Below are positions 20,160 through 29,720 of a stretch of DNA of 64,000 bases, piece after piece (position 1 is the first letter of the stretch; the number at the start of each line of letters is the position of its first letter). Under the pieces are notes generated by a model, which saw only the letters and a program-made list of their open reading frames with translations, ran no database searches and was not told the DNA's origin. Both the position numbers and the translations under genes were made by a program. Origin of the DNA: Candidatus Babelota bacterium (lineage in GTDB: Bacteria > Babelota > Babeliae > Babelales > Chromulinivoraceae); contig JACPFN010000003.1 in the NCBI GenBank assembly GCA_016183005.1, positions 31,323 to 95,322 on the forward strand, in the 5' to 3' direction.

Positions 20160-20623
20160 ATTTTTGACTTCCCCAATTAAAAAAATATCCTTAATAAGGA
20201 TATTTTTAATGCTTGTATTAATGCAACAATTCATTAAGAATTTGTTTAAAAAAAATTACTCTATCCAAACTTTTCCAAGCAATTAATAAACCAACTTAAA
20301 AAGTCTATACTCATAACTTTTCAAAAATTAACTTTATATTCGTACAAAATATAACTTTTAAAGGTTATCTCTAAAGTTTTCAACTGCTGCTACACAACTC
20401 GATCAATTGGCCTATTTCATAGATTTTTCTTCACCGTTTTATTGCTAATCTAAAGCCCATGATATCCTTATAAAGTAGAATAAAAACTGTACATTAACTT
20501 TTTTTAAGATATCATATTTTATTGGATAACGGTTACCCAAAATATCTTGAATTACAATTACTGATGCTGTCTTTGTATTTAAATATAAAAAAATAAAATT
20601 AATTTATACGAAAGGTCTAAAGA
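20160..20623. other. Divergent intergenic region with palindromes
   Basis: Contains the promoters of two divergent genes. A 27-base near-perfect palindrome occupies 20181-20207 (13-base arms AAAAATATCCTTA/TAAGGATATTTTT). A separated inverted repeat ATGATATC (20459-20466) and GATATCAT (20508-20515) lies upstream of the translocase gene. No RNA gene or open frame is supported here. Confidence 0.5.
20181..20207 (-). promoter_or_regulatory. Palindromic leader hairpin before the coiled-coil gene
   Basis: Thirteen-base arms with a one-base centre; on the minus strand it is followed by a run of T and then the GGGGAAG ribosome binding site 22 bases before the ATG. It resembles an intrinsic terminator placed in a leader, so attenuation or binding of a regulator are both possible. 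Confidence 0.4.
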
Positions 20624-22000
20624 ATGCTGTCTTCAGTTATTCATTTCTTTTATCCTGATATCAGACATGAAGATATCAAAAAAACATCCCTTCTTGGATT
20701 AACATTCTTTTTTATCATTGGTGCTTATTGGCTCCTCAGGCTCTTAAAGGATCTATTCTTTTATAACTCGCTTGCATTCCCTACATCACTTGGCTGGGAT
20801 GCTGACGCTGGTCGTCTGGCTCTTCCTTTTGCAAAAATGATTTCACCTTGGATCGTTCTTGGTGTTGTTATTATATATTCAAAGCTCGTTGATATGTTTG
20901 AAAAACATATTCTTTTCTACATTATCACAACTTTTTACAGCATCTGTTTTTCTATCGTCACAGGAATATTATTTATTCAAGCAAGCTATGGTGATGCAGT
21001 TTTAGGTAAAGATCTTTTAATGTATACCGGATATGCTGCTTACTGGTTAACAGAAAGCATGGGTTCCGTTCTTGTTGCATTCTTCTGGTCATTTACCGTA
21101 AGCTCAACTCCTTCAGAACAAGCAAAAAGAACATTTCCTTTAATCGTTGCTCTTGGTCAAATTGGATCAGTTGGTGGATCATCACTTCTTTTTTTACCAA
21201 TTAGCACATGGATGAAATTCTTAGTAGCTATCGCTCTTCTTATTGGCGTATTTATGGCAGTTCGCCATACAGTTTCTGTTATTCCTATGGAACATCAAGC
21301 TGCTGATCGTGACACAAAAAAATCTCGCCCAAGTATGTTTAGTGGTTTAGTGCTTCTTGTAACAAAACCATATCTCATGGGTATCTTAGTTGTTTCAACT
21401 TTCTATGAAATTGCTGGTACCATTGTTGACTATCAAATGAAATCTCAAGTTAAACTTGCTGGTATTGATTTTGAATGGTTCCAAGGTATCCTTGGTACTT
21501 CTGTTAACGTTTTATCATTCATTGTAGCTCTTCTTGGTACAAGCGCATTAATGAAACAATTCGGTATTAGAGTTTGTTTACTTATCTATCCAGCAAGCTT
21601 TGCTGTAATGCTTACAGGTCTTTATGTTTACTACTCAAGTGGACTTTCAACTCCTTTGGCTCTTGCATGGGCTGCATTTGCTGTGATGTTAGTTGTTAAA
21701 GCTGCTTCATATGCTGTTAACAATCCTATCAAAGAGATGATGTACATTCCAACAAGCAAAGACGTAAAATTCAAAGTAAAAGGTATCATTGATATGCTTG
21801 GTGGCAGATCTGCAAAAGCAACTGGTGCTACAATTGCTGGTAAACTTAATGTTGCCGGTGATACAGCTGCATCTATGCATAATCTTTTCTTCCTTGGATC
21901 ACTTATTGGTCTTGGAATAATCGGTGTATGGATCTTGGCTGCGCTATTCGTTGGCAATAAAAATAATCAACTTGTCAAAAGCGGTCACATCATCGAGTAA
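20624..22000 (+). CDS. tlc: ATP/ADP translocase (Tlc/NTT family), copy 1
   Basis: Inner-membrane nucleotide carrier that, in intracellular bacteria and plastids, exchanges host ATP for ADP or takes up nucleotides. 458 residues with 11-12 hydrophobic helices. Family landmarks: LRLLKD (R39, K42, D43) in helix 1, TESMGSVLVAFFWSF, FYEIAGTIVDYQMKSQ and the highly conserved KEMMYIPTSKD...K segment before the last helices. GAAAGG precedes the ATG. A second copy follows after a terminator. Substrate (ATP/ADP against other nucleotides) cannot be fixed from sequence. Codons and spelling here look slightly more regular than in copy 2, consistent with strong expression. Confidence 0.9.
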   Translation: MLSSVIHFFYPDIRHEDIKKTSLLGLTFFFIIGAYWLLRLLKDLFFYNSLAFPTSLGWDADAGRLALPFAKMISPWIVLGVVIIYSKLVDMFEKHILFYIITTFYSICFSIVTGILFIQASYGDAVLGKDLLMYTGYAAYWLTESMGSVLVAFFWSFTVSSTPSEQAKRTFPLIVALGQIGSVGGSSLLFLPISTWMKFLVAIALLIGVFMAVRHTVSVIPMEHQAADRDTKKSRPSMFSGLVLLVTKPYLMGILVVSTFYEIAGTIVDYQMKSQVKLAGIDFEWFQGILGTSVNVLSFIVALLGTSALMKQFGIRVCLLIYPASFAVMLTGLYVYYSSGLSTPLALAWAAFAVMLVVKAASYAVNNPIKEMMYIPTSKDVKFKVKGIIDMLGGRSAKATGATIAGKLNVAGDTAASMHNLFFLGSLIGLGIIGVWILAALFVGNKNNQLVKSGHIIE

Positions 22001-22035
22001 TTTAAACAATTTATATTGAAATATTGTTCGACATC

Positions 22036-22075
22036 AAAGACTCCGGCATACTATTGTCGGAGTCTTTACTTTTTG
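22036..22075 (+). terminator. Intrinsic terminator between the two translocase genes
   Basis: AAAGACTCCG pairs with CGGAGTCTTT over a 12-base loop, followed by ACTTTTT. Confidence 0.85.
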
Positions 22076-22098
22076 GGATATATCGATTAAGGGGATTT

Positions 22099-23484
22099 AT
22101 GTTCACAAATTTTATTCAATTTTTTTATCCGGATATTAAGCAAGAAGAGATTAAAAAATTTAGTCTTCTTGCTTTAGCATTTCTTTTCACCATTGGAACA
22201 TATTGGCTTATGAGACTATTAAAGGATTTAGTTCTTTATAAATTAGCCTTTCCCTGCTGCCTTGGTTGGGCAGAAGATACTGGCAGACTCTGGATCCCTT
22301 ATGTGAAAACTCTTTCTCCCCTATTCGTTTTTTTTATTGTCCTATTGTACGGTAGACTTGTTGATATTTTCAAAAAACATGTCCTAATGTATGTTGTAGC
22401 AACTTTTTACATTATTGTATTTTCGTACATGACTATCATCCTATTTTTAAAACATACATATGGTGATATCTTTATTGGAAAAACTTTACTTGCAGCCAGC
22501 GGAATAGTGGGCTATTTGTTTACAGAAAGTTTCGGTTCTTTGATGGTTGCTTTGTTCTGGTCATTTACTATAAGCTCTTCAACCACTGACCAAGCAAAAA
22601 GAGCTTTTCCTTTTATTGTTGCAGCTGGACAATTTGGCGCAATTGGAGGATCAAGCCTCATGTTAATTAAAACAGCAGTTATCTGGCCATTCTATGCCAC
22701 TGTTGTTCTATGTCTTATTTTTTTTATAACAACCATACAACACCTGATAAAAATAATTCCTAACGACGAACTTCAAAGTGATATAGTACATGAACACAAA
22801 AAGGAACATCATGCGTGGAGTGGGTTTACGCTTCTTTTTTCGCAACCCTATTTAATAGGCGTATTAATTGTTTCAACATTTTATGAAATAACAGGAACAA
22901 TCCTTGAATATCAAATGAACTCTCAAGCATCTTTTATATTTGATCATATACAATTTAAATGGTTTAAAGGTTTATACGGAGTATCGATTAACACGCTTGC
23001 CTTTATGATCGCACTTCTTGGTACCAGTTATATTATCAAAAAACTTGGCACACAGATCTGTTTACTTATTTATCCAATTCTTTTTGCCTTACTATTATTC
23101 AGCCTTTATAGTTTTTATTATCTCTCAGAGCATAATCCTTTTTATATCTTATGGGCCTTGTTTTTAGTTATGCTCATCATAAAAGCTGTATCTTATGCCG
23201 TTAACAGCCCAGTTAAAGAGATGATGTACATTCCAACAAGTAAAGATGCAAAATTTAAAACTAAAAGCATTATAGATATGTTTGGTTCTCGATTTGCAAA
23301 AATGTCTGGAGCTCGCATAGGGGGAACATTTAATATTGAAGGCAATCCAACCCTTTCTATCCATAATTTAATCACATATGGAACTCTTATTAGCCTTGGA
23401 GTTATAGGAATATGGATTATGGCTGCTATATATGTTGGTAAAACTAATTCAAAACTTTTAAAAGATAAAAAAATTATTGAATAA
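22099..23484 (+). CDS. tlc: ATP/ADP translocase (Tlc/NTT family), copy 2
   Basis: 461 residues, closely related to copy 1 throughout: FFYPDIKQEEIKKFSLL, LMRLLKD, TESFGSLMVALFWSF, FYEITGTILEYQMNSQ and KEMMYIPTSKDAKF are the matching landmarks. One visible difference is Glu in place of Asp in the ILEYQM/IVDYQM segment, near a residue important for transport in plant carriers. The start at 22099 (AAGGGGA upstream) is preferred to the in-frame start at 22024, which would include the terminator hairpin. The two copies probably arose by tandem duplication and may differ in substrate. Confidence 0.9.
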   Translation: MFTNFIQFFYPDIKQEEIKKFSLLALAFLFTIGTYWLMRLLKDLVLYKLAFPCCLGWAEDTGRLWIPYVKTLSPLFVFFIVLLYGRLVDIFKKHVLMYVVATFYIIVFSYMTIILFLKHTYGDIFIGKTLLAASGIVGYLFTESFGSLMVALFWSFTISSSTTDQAKRAFPFIVAAGQFGAIGGSSLMLIKTAVIWPFYATVVLCLIFFITTIQHLIKIIPNDELQSDIVHEHKKEHHAWSGFTLLFSQPYLIGVLIVSTFYEITGTILEYQMNSQASFIFDHIQFKWFKGLYGVSINTLAFMIALLGTSYIIKKLGTQICLLIYPILFALLLFSLYSFYYLSEHNPFYILWALFLVMLIIKAVSYAVNSPVKEMMYIPTSKDAKFKTKSIIDMFGSRFAKMSGARIGGTFNIEGNPTLSIHNLITYGTLISLGVIGIWIMAAIYVGKTNSKLLKDKKIIE

Positions 23485-23541
23485 TTAAAGATTTCGCCTA
23501 TAAGTTGTTGTAAATACCGATGTATAAAAAAGGAAGATAGC

Positions 23542-24720
23542 ATGAATAAAAAAATAATTATTAAATCTCTTTTGTTGATAATGCTATTTGAATATTCAAT
23601 TTTATATTCTAAAACAAAAAATATAAAAAACTCAGAGGTAAATGCTCGCTTACAGACTATTATTACTAAAATAAATGATCTTCCTGAAACATATCGCCCA
23701 ACGGATATTAAAAAAGCATTAAAGTTAATGCTTCAAGGAAAGTCAATTTGGAATAATATCAATAAAAACAAATCATACTCTGCACTAGAAGTTAAAATTG
23801 ATGAACCCCATGCTGCATTAATCATCAAAAATAGTTTTGATATGTCCCCTGATAATTTTTGGGTAGAGATTCATAATAATCAAAAAATACAACAAGCCAT
23901 TGAGCAAGCCAATATAGAATTCACTCGTGAAGCATCCAATAGTTCTGAATATTACATGCTTTTTCGCATGACTTATTTAAAAATCATGCTTAACAATGAT
24001 GAATTCATAAAAAAAATTATCGATGCATATCAACAAGCAATTATAGCCCTGCAATGGTTTTTGTATGCTCAAACCCTTCTTGAAAATGAACCTTTTCATT
24101 CTGCTGTCATAGCAATTCCAGATAAAGACCTATCCATCTTCTATTTCCTGGATGGATACGCAGAATTAATATCACCGCGTTACCGCCTTTACTCCGCATT
24201 AAGCATTCATTCATTTTGGCAATCAGATGCATATACACGAATAACTCGTCACTGGAAATATAAAAAACTTTTTAAAGATGCAGCATTTGGAATAAATTTT
24301 AAAAATCATATTCACAACAATGAATATCCTCTTCCGTTAAATAATGCTCATATACTATTTGGCACGTTGAACAATAATCTTACTTTTATAAAATGGCAAA
24401 AACATGGTCCACACGTTACTGATATTATAAAAAATAAAATTCAGACAAACCCAGAGTTTATCCGCAGCGATAAACTATCCAAAGATATTCTTTTACAATT
24501 TAAATCACTTTTTGGACATCCATTAACACGATATCAAAATCATCTGATTACAAAGGATGGTATAAGCGCTATGATACAAATGCTTAATAATGAATCTAGA
24601 ACTTTATTTATCAATTTTTTAAAGAAAATAAAAAAATATAACATGCTGGATAATAATATAAGAAAAGGTAATGAGATTATCCTTAATCCTCAACGATTTA
24701 AAGATTTTCAAACTATTTAA
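23542..24720 (+). CDS. Exported protein of unknown function
   Basis: 392 residues: N-terminal signal sequence (IIIKSLLLIMLFEYSILYS), then a mainly helical, Asn/Lys/Ile-rich body with no membrane segments or catalytic motif I recognise. AAGGAAG precedes the ATG. It follows the second translocase gene by 57 bases and may be co-transcribed. Candidate secreted protein; function unknown. Confidence 0.55.
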   Translation: MNKKIIIKSLLLIMLFEYSILYSKTKNIKNSEVNARLQTIITKINDLPETYRPTDIKKALKLMLQGKSIWNNINKNKSYSALEVKIDEPHAALIIKNSFDMSPDNFWVEIHNNQKIQQAIEQANIEFTREASNSSEYYMLFRMTYLKIMLNNDEFIKKIIDAYQQAIIALQWFLYAQTLLENEPFHSAVIAIPDKDLSIFYFLDGYAELISPRYRLYSALSIHSFWQSDAYTRITRHWKYKKLFKDAAFGINFKNHIHNNEYPLPLNNAHILFGTLNNNLTFIKWQKHGPHVTDIIKNKIQTNPEFIRSDKLSKDILLQFKSLFGHPLTRYQNHLITKDGISAMIQMLNNESRTLFINFLKKIKKYNMLDNNIRKGNEIILNPQRFKDFQTI

Positions 24721-24740
24721 AAAACAAAAAATTGTTTTTT
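24719..24740. terminator. AT-rich bidirectional terminator
   Basis: AAAAAACAA and TTGTTTTTT arms around AAAA, right at the stop of the preceding gene and before the end of the convergent one. Confidence 0.6.
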
Positions 24741-25056
24741 AAATTCTCTTGTTTTTTAATTCAGCTACTTTATTCCTATATTTTTTTAGACTTTCTTGAT
24801 AATTATATTGAGCAATTTTATAGCAAGATAATTGAAAGAGAACATATTCCATTCGTTCAAAAACTTCACCCCAATCACTATCCTGAGTCACTTTAAAATT
24901 TTGTATTAATCTTTGATATCTATTATCAAGCAAAAACATTTCTGCTCGATAATGAATCGGTAATTCAAGATGAAATTTAAAGAAATAATAATCTGAATTA
25001 TATATATGCTGCGTATATACACAAAAAATAATGATACTATTTTTAATATACCTCAT
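24739..25056 (-). CDS. Small exported protein, paralogue of the next gene
   Basis: 105 residues with an N-terminal hydrophobic segment. After it comes YRAE, then D-x-x-x-V-F-x-x-M-x5-QL-x5-AQ-x-x-Y, a spacing shared with the 105-residue product at 25134-25451. Strong GGGGAAAGGG ribosome binding site. Family and function unknown. Confidence 0.55.
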   Translation of the reverse strand: MRYIKNSIIIFCVYTQHIYNSDYYFFKFHLELPIHYRAEMFLLDNRYQRLIQNFKVTQDSDWGEVFERMEYVLFQLSCYKIAQYNYQESLKKYRNKVAELKNKRI

Positions 25057-25133
25057 AACCCTTTCCCCTTATAAAGAATTACTACATTAAAAATAGACTA
25101 GTTCATTTAAAGTATAAAAATAAATATATAAAG

Positions 25134-25451
25134 CTATAAATTATTTTTATTACGATATGTTGCTTCTAAAATAGAAACTTCTTTTTCTCTATCTTGAATC
25201 AAGGCTAAATATTGAGCCTGAGCACCATTTCTTATTGGTAATTGGGCAGCTAAAGAGGTCATCTGGCTAAAGATACTATCACAATCAACAGCTTTACCCT
25301 CTTTTAAATCTGCAAGAGCTTTTTTATACGCTATATTCAAAGTAGACATTTCTGCCCATTGTTCAAATGCTAATTCTGCGCGATAAGAAGGTACTACGGT
25401 ACGACAACAAAATAAACAAGAAATAATAAAGATACCTCTGATATATTTCAT
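25134..25451 (-). CDS. Small exported protein, paralogue of its neighbour
   Basis: 105 residues: signal peptide (YIRGIFIISCLFCCRTVVPS), YRAE at the start of the mature part, then the shared pattern D-x-x-x-I-F-x-x-M-x5-QL-x5-AQ-x-x-Y and a charged helical end. GAAGAGGA precedes the ATG. Same size and architecture as the gene at 24739, implying tandem duplication. Confidence 0.55.
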   Translation of the reverse strand: MKYIRGIFIISCLFCCRTVVPSYRAELAFEQWAEMSTLNIAYKKALADLKEGKAVDCDSIFSQMTSLAAQLPIRNGAQAQYLALIQDREKEVSILEATYRNKNNL

Positions 25452-25518
25452 AATTCCTCTTCTTTTTGAAATAAATTTAAATATAAAATTTCAATAAACT
25501 ATTTTCAACAAAATTCTA

Positions 25519-25887
25519 TTACATTCTATTTTTTCTTACCCACTCTCTATTTCTCTGAATAATATCCAGACAAGACAATCTACATGATGAACAGACCATA
25601 GAACCACAAAGCCTATCTAAAGCCTTAAATATACCTCTAAAGCCAGGTGATGCATTCCTAAGTAATGATGTTGATATATAACAATCAAATCTAGAAGGCA
25701 AGCCAATATTGCTACGCCAAATCTCAAAAGAATTTTTGTTTAATTTCTCTTGCTCAATTTCATATATCTCTAATAATTTTGCTAAACGCATCCACTGTTT
25801 AATATGGATTTCAGTATGATTATGCTCGGATGTATAAATTTGTAATGCGTAAAATATTATAAAGATAAACAATTTATAATTATACAT
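25519..25887 (-). CDS. Small exported Cys-containing protein, unknown
   Basis: 122 residues from MYNYKLFIFIIFYALQIYTSE, a signal sequence. The C-terminal part has CGSMVCSSCRLSC, four Cys within 13 residues, suggesting disulfides or a metal site. A longer in-frame start at 25992 is rejected because it would overlap metG and its terminator. No clear ribosome binding site. Third member of a run of small exported proteins, though similarity to the other two is not evident. Confidence 0.45.
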   Translation of the reverse strand: MYNYKLFIFIIFYALQIYTSEHNHTEIHIKQWMRLAKLLEIYEIEQEKLNKNSFEIWRSNIGLPSRFDCYISTSLLRNASPGFRGIFKALDRLCGSMVCSSCRLSCLDIIQRNREWVRKNRM

Positions 25888-25937
25888 TTTTGTAAAAATT
25901 ACTTTTTTTAAAAACAAAACTATACCTATGTAACTAT

Positions 25938-25970
25938 AAAAAAAGAGCGCACAATGCGTGCTCTTTTTTT
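25938..25970 (-). terminator. Terminator of metG
   Basis: AAAAAAAGAGC and GCTCTTTTTTT arms with an imperfect inner stem; T run on the minus-strand 3' side directly after the metG stop. Confidence 0.85.
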
Positions 25971-25972
25971 GC

Positions 25973-27922
25973 TTATTTAATTTTTGAACCAAGGGCTATA
26001 TCAGCTCCTGGTTGCAAAATTGAAAGGTTTCCATCAGATTCTGCTGTAAGCATCATTCCTTGTGATTCATATCCCATCATCATACGAGGAGCAAAATTTA
26101 TGACAAATATACCCTTTTTCCCTTGTAAGTCATCTACAGTTAAATATTTACGCACACCACTTAAAATTTGACGTTTACCAAGAGGTCCAAAATCAACCTG
26201 AAGCTTCATTAATTTATCAGATTTTTCAAGAGGTTCTGCATGCTCAATTAATCCAACTCGCATATCAACTTTTACAAAATCATCGATCGTAATAATATTT
26301 TTCATTGCTGTCTGACCTTCACTTATAGCTTGAGAGTGAATAAGTATCTTTTTCTCTTCTTCTGTTTTCTCTTCTATTTTTCGTTCATATTTTTGAAATA
26401 AAGGCTCTAACATAACTAAAGTACAAACACCATGCCATTTTATTGCTTGATAAAGAATATTCTGATCTGGTGTAATTTTTAAATTATATCCTAAAGACAT
26501 TAATAATTTTTCCATCTTTTCAGGCATAACGGGCCATAGCGCAATTCCAATAGTACGAAGACTAAATATTACTGCGGCTATCGTATCTTCAAATAAAGCT
26601 TTATCTAAATTTACGGTTTTCCAAGGTGCTTCTTGCTGCATAAATGCATTTACCAAATGTATAAAATCCCAAATTCTAGCTACAGCTCGATACAAATATC
26701 CAAGCTCAACTAGTTCTATAACCTCATGCGCCATTTTTCCACACTCAGTCTGTAATTTTTGAGCAGAATTTGACCAATTTGTTGATGACTGAATTGTTGT
26801 ATAGTTATACTTATAAGCAAGAACCAAACAACGATTTAAAAGATTACCTAAATCATTTGCAAGTTCATCATTAATACTTTTTTCAATATCTTCTAAACTA
26901 AACTGACTATCGTGCGTAATCGTCATTTTACGAGTCAAATAATATCTAATCACATCCACGCCATACGTATCTGCCAAAAATTTTGGATCTACTGCATTAC
27001 CCAAAGATTTAGACATTTTTTGTTCACCAACTTTAATCCAACCGTGAACCAACAATGTTTTTGGCATTGCAAGTCCTGTCGCCATTAAAAATGCTGGCCA
27101 ATAAACGGCATGAAATCTAACAATATCCTTACCCAAAATTTGCATATCTGCTGGCCACCAATACTCAAGCTCTTGCTCTTTACCTTGACTACCATAACCA
27201 ATAGCTGTGATATAATTATTTAATGCATCAGCCCAAACATAGGTAACGTGCTTAGCATCACCAGGAAATGGAATTCCCCAACTAATGGTAGTGCGAGAAA
27301 TACTTAAATCCTTTAAGCCTTCTTTGACAAAAGAGATAACTTCATGCAAACGTTCTTTAGGCGTTATAAAATCTGGATAATTTTGATATAATTCAAGCAA
27401 ACGATCTTGATATGCAGACAACTTAAAGAAATAACATTCTTCTGAAAGTTGATTTGTAGGCCTCAAGCATGATGGACAAGTAACCTCTTTAGCTCCTTGA
27501 GGAATATCTTTTTCTGTTACATACGTTTCACAAGGAGTACAGTACCAACCTATGTACTGCCCCTTATAAATATCACCCTGTTGCTGTAATTGAATTATCC
27601 ATTTTTGAACAGCATGAACATGATATTCATCGGTTGTACGCATGAATTTTGAATAATCAATGTTATATAATTTCCAAATATCTTTATATACCGGAATAAA
27701 ACTATCAACAAATTCCTTAGGATCTTTGTCAGCTTTCTTTGCTGCTTCTGCAATTTTTTGTCCATGCTCATCGGTTCCTGTTAAAAAAAATACCTCTTTG
27801 CCAAAAAGTTTATGAAAACGTGCTGCTACATCTGCAAGAAGAGTAGAATATAAAGAACCCAAATGAGGCGCTGCGGTTACATAGTAAATAGGTGTTGTTA
27901 CATAAAATCTATTTCTTTTCAT
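25973..27922 (-). CDS. metG: Methionyl-tRNA synthetase
   Basis: Charges tRNA-Met. 649 residues: HIGH-type motif (PHLGS near residue 19), the four-Cys zinc knuckle (CTPCETYV and CPSC around 127-151), KMSKS (about 303-307), an anticodon-binding helical domain and a C-terminal tRNA-binding OB fold (VDMRVGLIEHAEPLEKSDKL, from about 550). AGGAG lies before the ATG. It is downstream of the potABC cluster with a 9-base gap from the potD remnant, so likely shares the transcript. Confidence 0.96.
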   Translation of the reverse strand: MKRNRFYVTTPIYYVTAAPHLGSLYSTLLADVAARFHKLFGKEVFFLTGTDEHGQKIAEAAKKADKDPKEFVDSFIPVYKDIWKLYNIDYSKFMRTTDEYHVHAVQKWIIQLQQQGDIYKGQYIGWYCTPCETYVTEKDIPQGAKEVTCPSCLRPTNQLSEECYFFKLSAYQDRLLELYQNYPDFITPKERLHEVISFVKEGLKDLSISRTTISWGIPFPGDAKHVTYVWADALNNYITAIGYGSQGKEQELEYWWPADMQILGKDIVRFHAVYWPAFLMATGLAMPKTLLVHGWIKVGEQKMSKSLGNAVDPKFLADTYGVDVIRYYLTRKMTITHDSQFSLEDIEKSINDELANDLGNLLNRCLVLAYKYNYTTIQSSTNWSNSAQKLQTECGKMAHEVIELVELGYLYRAVARIWDFIHLVNAFMQQEAPWKTVNLDKALFEDTIAAVIFSLRTIGIALWPVMPEKMEKLLMSLGYNLKITPDQNILYQAIKWHGVCTLVMLEPLFQKYERKIEEKTEEEKKILIHSQAISEGQTAMKNIITIDDFVKVDMRVGLIEHAEPLEKSDKLMKLQVDFGPLGKRQILSGVRKYLTVDDLQGKKGIFVINFAPRMMMGYESQGMMLTAESDGNLSILQPGADIALGSKIK

Positions 27923-27931
27923 AAAATACTC

Positions 27932-28943
27932 CTAAGAAGCTTTAAATTGGATCCAAAAATTATTTAAAGCCTTTTGCGTCAGGCCATGATTGAAAATAAT
28001 TAATTTTTTAAATGAATTACTGCCTGGATATAAATCATCAACACCAATATATCTCGTATCTAGATTTTTATAAACATTTTTAACGGTAGGCAAAATACAA
28101 TATTTTTTTGCATGATGCATCATGACATCATAACTAAATAAATACTCCAAAAACTTATATATCATTGCATCTTTTTTTGTTGAAGCATGAATAACTACAT
28201 TATCAAGGCGCATCATAGAACCTTCAGGCAAAACAATGAATTTAATATTTTTATGCTGAAGCATCTGACGCACAATGATTTCACGATCAGAAGCCGCAAC
28301 GGCAAAAGTATCTGAAGCTAAGTAATATCCTTGCTGAGTATCACTATATGCCCCAACCCATTCTTTTTGCTGTAGAAATAATTTTCTAATTTTACTCAAT
28401 TCTGCTTCTGTAAAACTTCCTCGTAATGGAATACCTAGATACTGTGCGCCTAAAAATATCGATTCTTGGGGATCATCGGTCATTCCAATCTCTTTATCTA
28501 TAACACTTTTTTTATCAAACAACATCTTCAAACTTACATCCCGATTACCGACAATTTTAGTATTATATCCAATACCAAACACGTCCAAAATGGCATTTTT
28601 CTTTATCGATTTTTTTAATGAGCTCTTTTTCAATCATTCTTTGAATGATATAAGCAGATGGAATAATAAGATCACATTCAAGAGATGATGTTTTTTCAAT
28701 TTTTGTTAAAAGTTCTTCACTGCTTTCATAGTAATTAAGATAAATTTTTATACCTGTTTTATGTTCAAATTGACGTATTATATTCTCATCAATTCTATTG
28801 GCCCATGTATAAATACGCAGCGACTTTTCTTCTATTTTTTTAATCCCAAAAAATGTTGGCGCCATTAAAAAAAGATATATAAGCATCATCCATGCTACAA
28901 CAAAAGCTATACGCAAACCATACTTAAAAACATTCTGCATCAA
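27932..28943 (-). pseudogene. potD: Disrupted spermidine/putrescine-binding protein (potD)
   Basis: Two overlapping frames together resemble a PotD substrate-binding protein. The first (28943-28563) gives the signal anchor, LRIYTWANRIDENII and PSAYIIQRMIEKELIKKIDK. The second (down to 27932) resumes with FGIGYNTKIV and runs to a PotD-like end. The switch falls in an A-rich stretch near 28590-28600. The roughly 30 residues that normally carry the YSxPYxWG strand are also missing, so a deletion of a length not divisible by three would explain both the gap and the frameshift. Sequencing error or A-run slippage remain possible, but would not restore the missing segment. Confidence 0.7.
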
Positions 28944-28948
28944 TATTC

Positions 28949-29716
28949 CTAATCCTTAAAAAGATTTTTCTGAAATACCATCATAACTAATAAAAGCGTA
29001 CAACTTCCTACCAGCATGATCGTTGATAAAGCATTAACAACTGGAGAAATTCCCGAACGAATCATAGAAAAAATATATAGAGATAATGTTTGAACTGATG
29101 ACCCTGAACAAAAAAATGATATCAAAAAATCATCAAATGAAATGATCATAGATAATAAAAATGCTACCAAAAGAGATGGATATAAAAATGGTACAATAAC
29201 ATGAAAAAAGGTATACCGCATAGAAGCGCCAAGATCATAAGAGGCTTCAATCAAACTTTTATCAAGCTCATCATAACGATTTTTAATAATCGGCATCGCA
29301 AAACCAAATCCAAGAAGTGTATGACCAGCTATTAATGTAGTAAGCCCGAGCGGTATTATTAAATAGGAAAACAATGACATCATTCCAACCGCTAATACAA
29401 TATCAGGAATTAAGGCATTACTATAAAAAAGAGCAACTAAATTTTTATTAAAATAACGCATGCCATGAACAAATATCACTGACATCGTAACACTAAAAAA
29501 TGATGATACTGTTGCTACGATAACTGAATTATAAAATGCACGCCAAATATCCTCAGAGTGGAACAGATCAAAATACCAATGAAATGAAAATCCTTTCCAT
29601 GCGTCAGGAAATCCACCTTGATTAAAAGAATATATAACTAAAACAATGATAGGCGTATATAAAAATAAATATACAAAACCTGCAAAAATCGGAAGAGTCG
29701 ATTTCGATATATTCAT
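28949..29716 (-). CDS. potC: Polyamine ABC transporter permease PotC
   Basis: 255 residues with six membrane helices and the EAA loop (EASYDLGASMRYTFFHVIVP) that docks on the ATPase. Start at 29716 (AAAGGG 9 bases upstream) rather than 29743, which would overlap potB. Part of potA-potB-potC-potD order, all on the minus strand. Confidence 0.9.
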   Translation of the reverse strand: MNISKSTLPIFAGFVYLFLYTPIIVLVIYSFNQGGFPDAWKGFSFHWYFDLFHSEDIWRAFYNSVIVATVSSFFSVTMSVIFVHGMRYFNKNLVALFYSNALIPDIVLAVGMMSLFSYLIIPLGLTTLIAGHTLLGFGFAMPIIKNRYDELDKSLIEASYDLGASMRYTFFHVIVPFLYPSLLVAFLLSMIISFDDFLISFFCSGSSVQTLSLYIFSMIRSGISPVVNALSTIMLVGSCTLLLVMMVFQKNLFKD

Positions 29717-29720
29717 AATT

